A stretch of 64,000 bases of DNA from Dokdonella_A sp963758365 (GTDB taxonomy: Bacteria > Pseudomonadota > Gammaproteobacteria > Xanthomonadales > Rhodanobacteraceae), in the NCBI GenBank assembly GCA_963758365.1, contig CAVWVB010000001.1:3038001-3102000 (forward strand). The letters run 5' to 3'. The notes below the pieces were generated by a model that ran no database searches, had not been told where the DNA came from, and worked only from the letters and a program-made list of their open reading frames with translations. Of this stretch, positions 8,507 to 18,645 are shown piece after piece. Numbering within the stretch: the first letter of the stretch is position 1; every line of letters begins with the position of its first letter. Both the position numbers and the translations under genes were made by a program.

Positions 8507-11413
8507 TCAGAACCTGACGCTCGCCTCGATGTAGGTGAAGCGGCCCGGCAGGTCGTAGGTCGACGCGTCGTAGCCGTTGAGCGAGCAGCTCAGGCAGATC
8601 GGCGGATCGCGATCGAAGATGTTGTTGATGCCGCCGGAGATGCTCATGTCGAAACTCACCGGCAGCTTCCAGCTCACGCGCGCGTCGTGATACGTGGTCG
8701 CACCGAGCCAGTGCGTGCCGTTGACGCGGCCCCCAGTGGTGTTGTGAACGTCGGTACAAATTGGAAAATTGGCATTACCGTTGGCATCCACTCCCCCTGC
8801 GCCGCCGCAATCCTCGGTGAGCCGCGAAAGGTAACGCAGGGTCCAGCTCGCGCTCCAGTCGGCCAGGCCCCAGCTTGCGGTCAGCGTGGAGCGGATCCGC
8901 GGGATGCCGCTGTCGGCGACCTCGATGCCGACCGTGTTCGGCTCGCGCGAGCCGGTATCGGTCGCCACCGCCGAGTACTTGTCGGTGTAGGTGACCTGCC
9001 AGTTCGCGCCGAAGTGGCCGATGCCGGTTTCCGGGCTCAGCCAGTTGATGCCGAGATCGTAGCCATCGGTATCGATGCGGCCGAGGTTGCGCAGGGTGTT
9101 GTTGAAGCCGTTGATCGAGCCGTTGCCCGCGCGCGTGATGCCGTTGCAGTAGAGTGGATCGAGCGTCTCCACACAGCGGTTCAGCTGGGTCTGCGCCGAC
9201 GGCGCCTGGATCGCATTCGCGACCTTGATCTTGTAGTAGGTCAGTTCGAAGTCGAGCCGCTGCGACCACCCGGTGTTGTCGGCCCAGCCCGGACTGTAGA
9301 CCGCGCCGAGCGTGATGCTCTTCGAGGTCTCCGGCTGCAGTTGCGGGTTGCCGCCGGTGATGATCGAGATTTGCGGATTGTTCTGGGTGAACCCGGGCGG
9401 TACGCCGAGCGTCGTGCAGTTCGCGGTCACGTTGCCGGCGCATGGATCGACGAGCGTCGCATCGAAACGCGAGAACGTGCTGAACAGCTCGCCGATCGAA
9501 GGCGCGCGGAATCCCTCGGCAGAAGTGCCACGCAGGGTCAGATCGTCGAATACCTGCCAGCGCAGACCGAACTTGTTGTTGGTCGTGTTGCCGAAGTTCG
9601 AGTAATCCGAATAACGCGTCGCGACACTGAGGTCGAGATGCTTGGCGAACGCCACGTCAGCGAGCAGCGGCGCATTGATTTCGAGGTAGTACTCGTTGAC
9701 CGAGTAGCCGCCGCTGGTGGGGCCGGACGGAACGCCGTTGGAATCGCCGGCCGTGACCACCGAATCGGGCGAGTATGAACCGTCGAGCTTGCGATGCTCG
9801 TATCCGGCCGCGAAATCGAGCGAACCGGCCGGCAGCTGGAACAGGTTGCCCGAGATGTTCGCGGTCCACATCTCCAGCTTCTGCTTGCTGCGGTCGTTTT
9901 CGGTGAACAGGATGTAGTCGAGCATTTCCGGCGTGATCGTGCCCGGGCCGCCGAACAGGTTCAGCGGCACGCAAGGCGCGGTGCACTCGTCGACCGGGCC
10001 GAGGCCGTTCATGATGTGGCGGATGTTGTAGGTGCCGGTGACGGTCTGCGTCGCATTGTTCGTGCTGTTGACGTAGTTCACGTCCCAGAACAACTGGTGG
10101 TCGCCGAAATTCAGGTCGCCGTTGAGACCGGTCGCGTAGTACTTGGTGTCGACGCTCTGCTTGAAGATGCGCGGACCGCCCTCGATCGGGCGCCGGCCGA
10201 GGCCGAAGTCGGGACTGTTGCCGTCGAGCGTGAACCCGAACGGGTTGTATGGATTGGTCGCATCGACGCCGACCCGGTAGCACAGATCGATCGCCTGGCA
10301 AAACTGCTGACCGAGGAAGATCGGTTCCGGCGCGGCCTGATTGGTCGAATCGCGCGTGTTGTACAGACCCTTCAGGTAGAAGTTGACGTGGTCGGTGATG
10401 TGGTAGGTACCCTGCGCGAAGATGCCGGTACGGTCCTGCGGGGTCAGCAGCAGGTTGAAGGGGGCGAAGTTGAAGCGGTCCGCTCGCGTGAAGCCGTGGA
10501 AGCCGTCCGGGAACGACTGCACCCCGCCGGCCGGCGCGATGCCGTTCGCGGTGATGTTGCAGAATCCGTCCGCGCAGAGCCCGCCGAAATCGACGCCGCC
10601 GGGAGTGTCGAACAGATAGCGCGTGTAGGGCGTCGCCGAACTCGCGTTCGCAAGGCCGGTGCCGGGCACAGGAAAGCTCGACTGCGCCCAGTCGCCCGAG
10701 CTGATTGCATTCTGCTTGAAGCGGCTGATGTCCATGAAGAAGTCGAGCTTGTCCGTGCTGCCGCCGAGCGACACATTGCCCGAATAGGTCTTGCCGTCGC
10801 CGACCGAATAGTCGCCGCCGTAGACATGCAGGCCGAGACCATCCTGCTTTTTCTTGGTGATGATGTTGACGACGCCGGCGATCGCGTCGGAACCGTACAG
10901 CGACGACGCGCCGTCCTTGAGGATCTCGATGCGGTCGACGATGCTCGCGGGAATCGTGTTCAGGTCCACTGCCGCGGATACGCCGGACGCCGAGGATTCA
11001 TTCACCCAGCGCAGGCCATCGACGAGGATCAGGGTACGTTTGGAGCCGAGGTTGCGCAGCGAGATCGTGGTCGAACCCGAGCCGACGCCGCCGCCGTCGG
11101 GCGGGAAGCCGAAGTTGCCCGCCGAATTGAACTTGGTGTTCAGCGCCGAGCCGCTGACCGACAGCCGCTGCAGCACGTCGCCGATCGAACCGAGGCCGGT
11201 CGCCTCGATATCCTTCGAGGTGATCGTGAGCACGGGCGTCTGCCCTTCGACTTCGGCCTTCTTGATGCGCGAGCCCGTGACTTCGATCGCCTGCAGCTTC
11301 TGGATGTCTTCGCCGGTACGGTCCTGGGCGAGCGCAGGTGCAATCGAAAGCGCGCCAAGGATCGCACCGGTCAGCACGGGAACCGCAATTCGAAGCAGAT
11401 GACGTGAACGCAT
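8507..11413 (-). CDS. TonB-dependent outer-membrane receptor
   Basis: 968 aa. Signal peptide MRSRHLLRIA...PALAQ, followed by IEVTGSRIKK, a plug domain (TSKDIEATGLGSIGDVLQRL; ISLRNLGSKRTLILVDG; VDRIEILKDGASSLYGSDAIAGVVNI) and a long 22-strand barrel ending in EASVRF with the expected C-terminal Phe. Imports a large substrate across the outer membrane using TonB energy. The size and plug style resemble receptors for peptides or carbohydrates rather than siderophores, but the substrate is unknown. The ATG at 11413 has GGGGAGA upstream. Monocistronic, with its own terminator. Confidence 0.92.
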   Translation of the reverse strand: MRSRHLLRIAVPVLTGAILGALSIAPALAQDRTGEDIQKLQAIEVTGSRIKKAEVEGQTPVLTITSKDIEATGLGSIGDVLQRLSVSGSALNTKFNSAGNFGFPPDGGGVGSGSTTISLRNLGSKRTLILVDGLRWVNESSASGVSAAVDLNTIPASIVDRIEILKDGASSLYGSDAIAGVVNIITKKKQDGLGLHVYGGDYSVGDGKTYSGNVSLGGSTDKLDFFMDISRFKQNAISSGDWAQSSFPVPGTGLANASSATPYTRYLFDTPGGVDFGGLCADGFCNITANGIAPAGGVQSFPDGFHGFTRADRFNFAPFNLLLTPQDRTGIFAQGTYHITDHVNFYLKGLYNTRDSTNQAAPEPIFLGQQFCQAIDLCYRVGVDATNPYNPFGFTLDGNSPDFGLGRRPIEGGPRIFKQSVDTKYYATGLNGDLNFGDHQLFWDVNYVNSTNNATQTVTGTYNIRHIMNGLGPVDECTAPCVPLNLFGGPGTITPEMLDYILFTENDRSKQKLEMWTANISGNLFQLPAGSLDFAAGYEHRKLDGSYSPDSVVTAGDSNGVPSGPTSGGYSVNEYYLEINAPLLADVAFAKHLDLSVATRYSDYSNFGNTTNNKFGLRWQVFDDLTLRGTSAEGFRAPSIGELFSTFSRFDATLVDPCAGNVTANCTTLGVPPGFTQNNPQISIITGGNPQLQPETSKSITLGAVYSPGWADNTGWSQRLDFELTYYKIKVANAIQAPSAQTQLNRCVETLDPLYCNGITRAGNGSINGFNNTLRNLGRIDTDGYDLGINWLSPETGIGHFGANWQVTYTDKYSAVATDTGSREPNTVGIEVADSGIPRIRSTLTASWGLADWSASWTLRYLSRLTEDCGGAGGVDANGNANFPICTDVHNTTGGRVNGTHWLGATTYHDARVSWKLPVSFDMSISGGINNIFDRDPPICLSCSLNGYDASTYDLPGRFTYIEASVRF

Positions 11414-11628
11414 TGGAATCTCCCCAACAGGATGACTGCAGCGCAGCGGGATCATTCGTGCCACGGCGTTCGGGCGCTCCTGCGACCTGAACATCAACAA
11501 AATGTAAAGCAAACGTTGAATTTATGCTACCGAACCGTGACAGAGCCGCAAATCGCGCCGGTTCCCGGGCGGTGCTGCAACGCAGCAAGGTAGACTTGCG
11601 CGCTCCCGACCTAGCCGGATGCCGACGT

Positions 11629-13725
11629 ATGCGATTGCCCCGTCCTTGCCAGTGCTGGGGTCTGGCCGGCCTGCTCGTGCTGTGGGTGGTGGTGCCTGCC
11701 GGGCCGGCCGCGGCCGCCGACCGCGCGGCGTTGCGCGAGCAGTTCCGCGCCGCCCTGACCGCTGCATCGAAACCGCCCGAGGGCGCCTGGAAGAAACTCG
11801 CGAGCGAACTCGAACGCGAGCACTACCCGCTTTACCCGTATGTCGAACTCGCCGCGCTGCGCGCGCGCATGGCGAGGCTCGATCGCAGCGACGTCGAGCA
11901 ATTTCTCGCGCGCTGGTCCGATACGCTGCCGGCGAGCGATCTGCGCAACGATTACCTGCGCGAACTCGCGAGGCGCACTGACTGGGCGGCGTTTCGGGCG
12001 CTCTGGAAGCCGAGCGACGCGCACGATCTGATCTGCGACGAACTGCGCGCGCGGCTCGCCACGGGCGCGCGCCTCACCTACGCCGACGTCGAGCCGCTCT
12101 GGCAGGGTGCGCGCGCGCTTCCGTCCGACTGCGATCCGGTGCTGCAGGCCGCGCGCGCCCAGGGCGCGCTCGATGACAGCCACGTATGGCAGCGCCTCGA
12201 GCGCGGCGCCCTGGCGGGCAGCGTGGAGGCGACGAGCGAGGCGGCTGCGTTGCTCGACGGCAGCGACCGTGCCGACGCGGACCGCATCGTCGCGGTCCTG
12301 CGCAATCCGCCCGCCGAATTCGCGAATGCGCGCCAATGGACCGATGCCGCGCGCACGCGCGACGCGATCAGCTATGGCATCGCGCGCTATGCGCGTCGCA
12401 ACAGCGCGGCCGCCGAAACCGCCTGGGCCGATCTCGAGGCGCGCTTCAAATGGGATGAAGTGCAGAAGGACCGCATCCTCAACGCGCTCGCACTGTATCG
12501 CTCGACCAGCTATTCGCCCGACGCGATGGCGCGGCTCAAGGCGCTTCCCGAAGATGCCAGGGACGAGGCGACACGCGAGTGGCAGGTCCGCGTCGCGCTC
12601 GCCGCCGCCGACTGGAAGCAATCCCTTGCAGCGCTCGATGAACTGACCGCAGCCCAGAAGGCCGACGCGCACTGGCGCTACCTGCGCGCGCGGGTACTGA
12701 CCAAGCTCGGACGCGCGGCGGACGCGGCACCCGTGTTCGCCGACGTCGCGCGCGAAGCGAATTTCCACGGATTCCTCGCCGCCGACTGGATCGATCGCCC
12801 GTACACGATCTGCCCACTGGAGCTGGCCGGCAGCCGCAAGACCGAGGAATCGCTGACGCGCAATCCCGATCTCGAGCGCGCGTTCGAATTCCGCGAGCTC
12901 GGCATGCTCGCCGAGGCGCGCCGCGAATGGAACTTCGCGATCGGCAAGTTCGACGAGCGGCAACGCCGGCTCGCGGCCGATCTGGCCTTTCGGCGCGGCT
13001 GGTACGACCGCGCCGTGTTCGCGTTCTCGGCCGACCCGCAGACCCTGCGTCTCTACGAGCAGCGCTTCCCGGTCGCAATGGAAAAAGTGGTCAGGCACGA
13101 GGCGCGCGCGAGCGGACTCGATCCGGCCTGGGCCTACGCGATCATCCGCGCGGAGAGCGCGTGGATGACCGACGCGCGCTCGGCGGCGGATGCCTACGGC
13201 CTGATGCAACTCCTGCCCGGCGTTGCAAAACAGGTGGCGAAGGCGGACAAGCTTCCCTACGGCAGCGCGCGCGATCTGTTCAATCCCAACCTCAACGTCC
13301 AGCTTGGCACGCGTTTCCTCGCGCGCATGGCCGACGCCTACGACGGCAGCCCCTGGCTCGCGAGCGCAGCCTACAATGCGGGCCAGGCGCCGGTCGGCCG
13401 CTGGATCGATGCGCGCGGCGCGCTCGATCCGGATTTCTTCATCGAGACGATTCCGTACAAGGAAACGCGCGAATACGTCGCGCGCGTGCTCGCGTTCAGC
13501 GTGATCTACGACTGGCGCATGAACCGCACGGTGCTCGCGCTGTCCTCGCGCATGCCGAAGATCGGTCAGACCTACCGCGCACCGACCGATCACACGCCGC
13601 GCAAGGCGGTCATCTGCGCCGAAAAAGGCGGCACTGCGGTCGGCGCCGAGGATGCGTCGATGGCGCCCCCGACCGCGCCATCCTCGATGGTTCCGGCCGC
13701 CGCCTCCGACGCCGGCCCGCGATGA
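11629..13725 (+). CDS. slt: Soluble lytic murein transglycosylase (Slt70 family)
   Basis: 698 aa. Signal peptide MRLPRPCQCWGLAGLLVLW...AAAA, a long alpha-helical superhelix (U and L domains), and a C-terminal goose-lysozyme-like SLT domain with catalytic Glu509 in IIRAESAWMTDARS, then AYGLMQLLPG and AYNAGQAP. Cleaves peptidoglycan glycan strands in the periplasm to give 1,6-anhydro products. Length is slightly above E. coli Slt70. The stop overlaps the start of the antiporter gene (ATGA at 13722), implying translational coupling. Confidence 0.93.
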   Translation: MRLPRPCQCWGLAGLLVLWVVVPAGPAAAADRAALREQFRAALTAASKPPEGAWKKLASELEREHYPLYPYVELAALRARMARLDRSDVEQFLARWSDTLPASDLRNDYLRELARRTDWAAFRALWKPSDAHDLICDELRARLATGARLTYADVEPLWQGARALPSDCDPVLQAARAQGALDDSHVWQRLERGALAGSVEATSEAAALLDGSDRADADRIVAVLRNPPAEFANARQWTDAARTRDAISYGIARYARRNSAAAETAWADLEARFKWDEVQKDRILNALALYRSTSYSPDAMARLKALPEDARDEATREWQVRVALAAADWKQSLAALDELTAAQKADAHWRYLRARVLTKLGRAADAAPVFADVAREANFHGFLAADWIDRPYTICPLELAGSRKTEESLTRNPDLERAFEFRELGMLAEARREWNFAIGKFDERQRRLAADLAFRRGWYDRAVFAFSADPQTLRLYEQRFPVAMEKVVRHEARASGLDPAWAYAIIRAESAWMTDARSAADAYGLMQLLPGVAKQVAKADKLPYGSARDLFNPNLNVQLGTRFLARMADAYDGSPWLASAAYNAGQAPVGRWIDARGALDPDFFIETIPYKETREYVARVLAFSVIYDWRMNRTVLALSSRMPKIGQTYRAPTDHTPRKAVICAEKGGTAVGAEDASMAPPTAPSSMVPAAASDAGPR

Positions 13726-15569
13726 CGATTTCGGTTTCGCTGCAGTTCGCCGCGCTGGTTGCGCTCGGCTTCGTCGCGCAGTGGCTCGCGTGGCGGGTGC
13801 GGCTGCCGGCGATCCTTTTTCTGTTGCTGCTCGGCCTCGTCCTCGGCCCGGGGCTGGGGTGGCTGGATCCGCAGGCCGCACTCGGCGACCTGTTCTTTCC
13901 GTTCATCTCGATCGGGGTGGCAATCATCCTGTTCGAGGGCTCGGCCACGCTGCATTTCGACGAACTTGCCGGGGTCGGCGGTACGGTGCTGCGCCTGGTC
14001 AGCGTCGGGGCGCTGCTCACGCTCGGCGTGCTGGCCGCGGCTGCGCACTGGATCGCAGGCCTGTCCTGGGAACTCGCCGCGCTGTTCGGCGCGCTCACCT
14101 GCGTAACCGGTCCGACCGTGGTCGGGCCGATGCTGCGCAGCGTGCGACCGAATGCGCGGATCGCGAGCGTGCTGCGCTGGGAAGGCATCATGATCGATCC
14201 GCTCGGCGCGTTGCTCGCGGTGCTGATCTTCGAGGCGATCGCCTCGCACCGGCAGGGCCATTCCGCGCTGGTGTTCGCACTGACCGTCCTCGCGGGCGCG
14301 GTCTGCGGCGGACTCGGAGCGGGCGGTCTTGCGCTGCTGCTGCGGCGCCAATGGCTGCCCGAATATCTGCAGACCTATGGCGCGCTTGCGATGGTCCTGC
14401 TCACGTTTGCGGTTGCGAACGAACTCGCGCATGAATCGGGCCTGCTCGCGGTAACCGTCATGGGGATGACCCTGGCCAACATGCGCGGACTCGTGATCGA
14501 GGAGATCCTGTCGTTCAAGGAACACCTGAGCACGCTGCTGATCAGCGCGCTGTTCATCCTGCTTGCGGCGCGACTGGACTGGCCGCTGCCACCCGGCGCC
14601 CTGTTCGCCGGGATCGTGATCCTGTTCGTCGCGCAGTTCGTCGCGCGACCGCTGTCGGTGCTGGCCAGCAGTCTCGGCGGCAACCTGAGCTGGCGCGAAC
14701 GCGCGCTGATCGCGTGCATCGCGCCGCGCGGCATCGTCGCCGCGGCGGTTTCCGCGCTGTTCGCGCTGCGCCTCGAACGCGACGGTGTCGCGGGCGCCGG
14801 CCTGCTCGTGCCGCTCACCTTCGCGCTGATCATCGGCACCGTCGTGCTGCAGAGCGCGACCGCGGCGCCACTCGCGCGCTGGCTCGGCGTCGCCGCGACC
14901 GATCCACATGGCGTGCTGGTGATCGGCGCGAACCGCGTCGCGCGCACGATCGCCAAGGCGCTCGCCGATCAGGGCGTCAGTGTCCTCGTCGCCGACGACG
15001 ACTGGTCGGACATCCGTGCCGCACGCATGCACGATCTCGACACCTGGTACGGCGACCCGCTCAGCGAGTACGCCGATCGCACCCTGGAGCTCGACGGTAT
15101 CGGCTGTCTGTTCGCAATGTCGGCACGTCCCGACCTCAACGGCCTGGCCTATATGCGTTTCCGGCCGGAGCTCGGTCGCCAGCGCGTGTTCCGCCTGCGC
15201 GTACGCGAACCCACCCGGGATCGCGACGAGCGCCACCAGCATGCCGAATCGATCCGCGCACCGCGCCTGTTCGGCGCCCACATCACGCTCGGCCTGCTCG
15301 CCGAACGCATCGATCGGGGCTGGCGCATCAAGAGCACGCGCCTGTCGGCCACGTTCGGACTCGACGCATTCATGGCCGAGCATGGCGCCAATGCGCTGCC
15401 GCTGTTCAGCATCGACGAGCAGGGCCGCGTGCGGGTGGTCAGCGAACAGCGCGCGCTGGAAACCCGGCCCGGCTGGTCGCTGACCGCACTGGTGGCACCG
15501 CGCGAGGACGACATGACGCCCGCAAAGAATGCACGCCAGGGTTTGCACGCCGCACGCGAAACGCGCTAA
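13722..15569 (+). CDS. Cation:proton antiporter with C-terminal TrkA-N-like domain
   Basis: 615 aa. The N-terminal 400 residues are about 12-13 hydrophobic helices of the Na+/H+ antiporter (CPA1/NhaP-like) fold, with conserved FEGSATL, GPTVVGPML and IDPLGALLA segments (acidic helix residues). The C-terminal part has a Rossmann start (HGVLVIGANRVARTIAKAL) like TrkA-N/KTN nucleotide-binding domains that gate transport. Exchanges monovalent cations for protons at the inner membrane; Na+ versus K+ cannot be decided. Starts in a 4-base overlap with slt. Confidence 0.88.
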   Translation: MTISVSLQFAALVALGFVAQWLAWRVRLPAILFLLLLGLVLGPGLGWLDPQAALGDLFFPFISIGVAIILFEGSATLHFDELAGVGGTVLRLVSVGALLTLGVLAAAAHWIAGLSWELAALFGALTCVTGPTVVGPMLRSVRPNARIASVLRWEGIMIDPLGALLAVLIFEAIASHRQGHSALVFALTVLAGAVCGGLGAGGLALLLRRQWLPEYLQTYGALAMVLLTFAVANELAHESGLLAVTVMGMTLANMRGLVIEEILSFKEHLSTLLISALFILLAARLDWPLPPGALFAGIVILFVAQFVARPLSVLASSLGGNLSWRERALIACIAPRGIVAAAVSALFALRLERDGVAGAGLLVPLTFALIIGTVVLQSATAAPLARWLGVAATDPHGVLVIGANRVARTIAKALADQGVSVLVADDDWSDIRAARMHDLDTWYGDPLSEYADRTLELDGIGCLFAMSARPDLNGLAYMRFRPELGRQRVFRLRVREPTRDRDERHQHAESIRAPRLFGAHITLGLLAERIDRGWRIKSTRLSATFGLDAFMAEHGANALPLFSIDEQGRVRVVSEQRALETRPGWSLTALVAPREDDMTPAKNARQGLHAARETR

Positions 15570-15599
15570 ATGATCCGCCTGCACCCCGGAGTGGCCGCG

Positions 15600-16538
15600 A
15601 TGAGACCCCAGAACATCGTCGTGCTCGGCGGCACCGGCTTCGTCGGCAGCCATCTCGTGCCGCGCCTGCAGCGCGACGGTCACACGATCAGCGTGCTCTC
15701 GCGCAATCGCGAGCAGCATCGCGAGCTCGGCGTGCTGCCACGGGTTGCCGTGGTCAATGCGGACGTGCACGACCGTAGTGCGCTGGCGCAGCATCTTGCG
15801 CACGCCGATGCCGCGATCAACCTGATCGGTATCCTCAACGAGCGCGGCAGCGACGGTGGCGGATTTCGCGCCGCGCATGTCGGCGTCACCGAAACCCTGA
15901 TCGGCGCATGCGTCGAGGCGCGCGTGCCGCGCCTCTTGCAGATGAGCGCGTTGCGTGCGGGCGAGGGCGAGAGTTTCTATCTGCGTACGCGCGGCGAGGC
16001 CGAGACACGGGTCAGGGCTGCGCCCCTCGCGTGGACGATCTTCCGACCGTCGGTGATATTCGGTCCCGGGGACGGGCTGTTCCTGCGCTTCGCGCAGCTG
16101 TTGCGACTGACGCCGGTACTCCCGCTCGCGCGCGCGCATGCGAAGTTCGCGCCAGTGTACGTCGGCGATGTCGCCGAGGCATTCGCGCGTGCGCTCGTGC
16201 ATCCGCACACTGCCGGCCAGATCTACGAACTCGGCGGCCCACGCACGATCGAACTCGGCGAGCTGGTGCGCTGGACCGCGCAGATGATCGGCAAGCGACG
16301 CCTGGTGATCGCGCTGCCCGACATGCTCGGTTATCTGCAGGCGCTGATCGGCGAGTGGCTGCCCGGGAAACCCGTCTCGCGCGACAATTTCCGCTCGCTC
16401 GCGCTCGATTCGGTGCCGCGAACGGACGGCCTTGCCGCACTGGGCATCGTCGCCGCGCCGATGGAGGTGGTGATGCCGGCCGTCCTCGAAGGCAGAGGCA
16501 TGCAGCGCCGCTTCGACCGGATGCGCAGGCAGTTCTGA
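15600..16538 (+). CDS. Complex I NDUFA9-like NAD(P)-binding protein (atypical SDR)
   Basis: 312 aa from the ATG at 15600, preferred over an ATG at 15570 because CCGGAG lies just upstream. Rossmann nucleotide-binding motif GGTGFVGSHL at the N-terminus; atypical SDR features include AAINLIGILNE and FRPSVIFGPGDG, with SFYLRTRGEAE (YxxxK position altered to RTRGEAE). This is the pattern of NDUFA9-like proteins, where redox activity is uncertain. The C-terminus (LGYLQALIGEWLPGKPVSRDNFRSL) is typical of this bacterial family. Thirty bases after the antiporter stop, so probably cotranscribed; cca follows. Confidence 0.85.
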   Translation: MRPQNIVVLGGTGFVGSHLVPRLQRDGHTISVLSRNREQHRELGVLPRVAVVNADVHDRSALAQHLAHADAAINLIGILNERGSDGGGFRAAHVGVTETLIGACVEARVPRLLQMSALRAGEGESFYLRTRGEAETRVRAAPLAWTIFRPSVIFGPGDGLFLRFAQLLRLTPVLPLARAHAKFAPVYVGDVAEAFARALVHPHTAGQIYELGGPRTIELGELVRWTAQMIGKRRLVIALPDMLGYLQALIGEWLPGKPVSRDNFRSLALDSVPRTDGLAALGIVAAPMEVVMPAVLEGRGMQRRFDRMRRQF

Positions 16539-16600
16539 GTTCGCGCCGCCGATCGCGGCGGAACAGCGGTCGCCGCCGGCGCCTCTGGCACAATCGCGCG

Positions 16601-17836
16601 ATGAAGACCTACCTGGTCGGCGGCGCGGTCCGCGACAAGCTGCTCGGACTCGAGGTCGCGGATCGCGACTTCGTCGTCGTCGGCGCGACGCCGGAAGCGA
16701 TGCGCGAGCGTGGCTACCGTCCGGTGGGCAAGGATTTCCCGGTGTTCCTGGATCCGCACAGCGGCGAGGAATACGCGCTCGCGCGCACCGAACGCAAATC
16801 CGGCCACGGCTATCACGGCTTCACGTTCCAGGCCGAGCCCACGGTGACGCTCGAGCAGGACCTGCGCCGCCGCGACCTCACGATCAACGCGATGGCCGAG
16901 GACGAGCACGGCGCGATCGTGGATCCGTTTGGGGGTCGGCGCGATCTCGCCGCACGCGTGCTGCGACACGTATCTGCGGCCTTTGCCGAAGACCCGGTGC
17001 GGATCCTGCGCGTTGCGCGCTTCGCCGCGCGCTTTGCGCCGCTCGGCTTCCGCGTCGCCGACGAGACGCTCGCACTGATGCGGCAAATGGTGGAATCCGG
17101 CGAGGCCGACCATCTGGTCGCCGAGCGCGTCTGGGCGGAAACGCGCAAGGCGCTCGCCGAATCCGCACCGTCCGCATTCCTCGCGAGTTTGCGCGCGTGC
17201 GGCGCGTTGCGCGTCGTGTTCCCGGAAATCGACGCCCTCTATGGCGTGCCGCAGCGTGCCGAGTATCACCCGGAGGTGGACACCGGCACGCATGTCGAAC
17301 TCGTGCTCGACATGGCGGCCCGGCTCGCCCCCGGCGACGATCGCGTCGGCTGGTGCGCACTGACCCATGATCTGGGCAAGGCGCTGACGCCCGCGCAGGA
17401 GTTGCCGCGGCACGTCCGCCACGAGCACCTCGGGGCCGCGCCCGTGCGTGCGCTGTCGGCACGGCTCAGGGTGCCCGCCGAGCACGCGGCACTCGCCGAA
17501 CTGGTCTGCCGTTTCCATCTTGACGCGCATCGCGCATTCGAACTGCGCCCCGCGAGCGTGCTCGACCTGCTCGAGCGGCTCGACAGCCTGCGCCGGCCCG
17601 AACGCCTGCGCACGTTCCTGCTCGCGTGCGAGGCCGACAAGCGCGGCCGACTCGGCCTGTCGGAATCGCCCTACCCGCAGGCCGATTACCTGCGCGCGGC
17701 ACACGCGGCAGCCGCCGCGATCGATGCCGCGCCGTTCGTGGCCGCGGGGCTTGCGGGCACCGCGATCGGCAGCGCGATGCGTGACGCGCGGATCCATGCG
17801 ATCACGCAGGTGCGCGCCGCACACGGCAACGGCTGA
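16601..17836 (+). CDS. cca: CCA-adding tRNA nucleotidyltransferase with HD domain
   Basis: 411 aa. Adds or repairs the 3' CCA of tRNAs. N-terminal class II nucleotidyltransferase motifs: LVGGAVRDKLLG, DRDFVVVG with metal-binding Asp, RRRDLTINAMA; then EDPVRILRVARFAARF. The C-terminal HD domain (HDLGKA, preceded by THVEL) is that of the E. coli-type multifunctional enzyme with phosphatase and phosphodiesterase activities. A -10-like CACAAT lies 6 bases before the ATG, suggesting a very short or absent leader. The tRNA at 58715-58787 lacks an encoded CCA and would need this enzyme. Confidence 0.95.
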   Translation: MKTYLVGGAVRDKLLGLEVADRDFVVVGATPEAMRERGYRPVGKDFPVFLDPHSGEEYALARTERKSGHGYHGFTFQAEPTVTLEQDLRRRDLTINAMAEDEHGAIVDPFGGRRDLAARVLRHVSAAFAEDPVRILRVARFAARFAPLGFRVADETLALMRQMVESGEADHLVAERVWAETRKALAESAPSAFLASLRACGALRVVFPEIDALYGVPQRAEYHPEVDTGTHVELVLDMAARLAPGDDRVGWCALTHDLGKALTPAQELPRHVRHEHLGAAPVRALSARLRVPAEHAALAELVCRFHLDAHRAFELRPASVLDLLERLDSLRRPERLRTFLLACEADKRGRLGLSESPYPQADYLRAAHAAAAAIDAAPFVAAGLAGTAIGSAMRDARIHAITQVRAAHGNG

Positions 17837-17867
17837 CATCCGACCTCGCGCAGTGGCGGCAGTGTGG

Positions 17868-18632
17868 TCAGCGTGCGCGCGCGGCGCGCCAGCGGTACGC
17901 GAGTTCGCCGACGAGTTCGTGCAACACGGCTTCCGTTCTCGCGACCGCACCGCCTCGCGGCAGGAAATCATCGAAATCCCGCAACCGCGTGGTGCGGAAA
18001 TCGACTGGCCACGCGCAAGGTTCGAAGCCCGCAGCGCGGAATGCGATCAGCGCGCGCGGCATGTGCAGCGCCGATGTGAGCAGCCAGATCCGGCGCGGCA
18101 CGGGGGGCTTGAGCGCGCGCACTCCGGTTGCGTTGTCCCAGGTCGTGCGTGACCCGGTCTCGGTGCGGATCGCCGCGGCTGGAACACCGAGCCGCCCGGC
18201 GAGTTCCGCCATCAGCGTGCTTTCCGCGACTGCGTCGCCGGGCCGACTGCCGCCGCTGATCACGAGTTCGGTTCCGGGCCGCTCGCGCATCAGGTTTGCG
18301 GCTGCGAGCGTGCGTTGCACCGCGCTGTCGTTGAGCGCCGCCACGTCGGTGGCGCCGGCCGGAGACCGGCGCACGCCGCCTGCGAGCAGCACCGCCGTAG
18401 CCGGCGTCGGGGCCGCGCAGACCGCGGGGTCCGGTACGCGTCGCTCCTGCAGTGCGACCAGCAGGTTTGCGCCGGCCGGGGTGGCGGTCAGCAGGCACAG
18501 CACCTCGAGCACGAGACCGCCGTACCAGAGCGCACGCGGCAGGCGCGCACGCCAAAGCCACAGCAGAAGCGCCAGCAGCAGGCCGCCGCCGAGCGGGGAA
18601 ATCAGCACATCGACCAGGCGCGTGACGAACAT
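17868..18632 (-). CDS. YdcF/SanA-like DUF218 membrane protein
   Basis: 254 aa. Two N-terminal membrane helices (VLISPLGGGLLLALLLWLW; WYGGLVLEVLCLLTA), then a DUF218 domain with AVLLAGGV, LVISGGSRPGDAVAES, TGSRTTWDNA and LLTSALHMPRALIAF. Family members act in envelope or vancomycin-resistance phenotypes (ElyC, SanA), with biochemistry not settled. Thirteen bases downstream of the MidA-type methyltransferase on the same strand, so likely one operon. Convergent with cca. Confidence 0.88.
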   Translation of the reverse strand: MFVTRLVDVLISPLGGGLLLALLLWLWRARLPRALWYGGLVLEVLCLLTATPAGANLLVALQERRVPDPAVCAAPTPATAVLLAGGVRRSPAGATDVAALNDSAVQRTLAAANLMRERPGTELVISGGSRPGDAVAESTLMAELAGRLGVPAAAIRTETGSRTTWDNATGVRALKPPVPRRIWLLTSALHMPRALIAFRAAGFEPCAWPVDFRTTRLRDFDDFLPRGGAVARTEAVLHELVGELAYRWRAARAR

Positions 18633-18645
18633 GGCCGGGTCGCCC

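Noticed and set aside
13590..16208. Large minus-strand open frame (872 codons) over the antiporter and SDR genes
   Set aside because: Composition is Arg/His/Gln-rich with no family motifs; it is the antisense of well-supported genes in GC-rich DNA.
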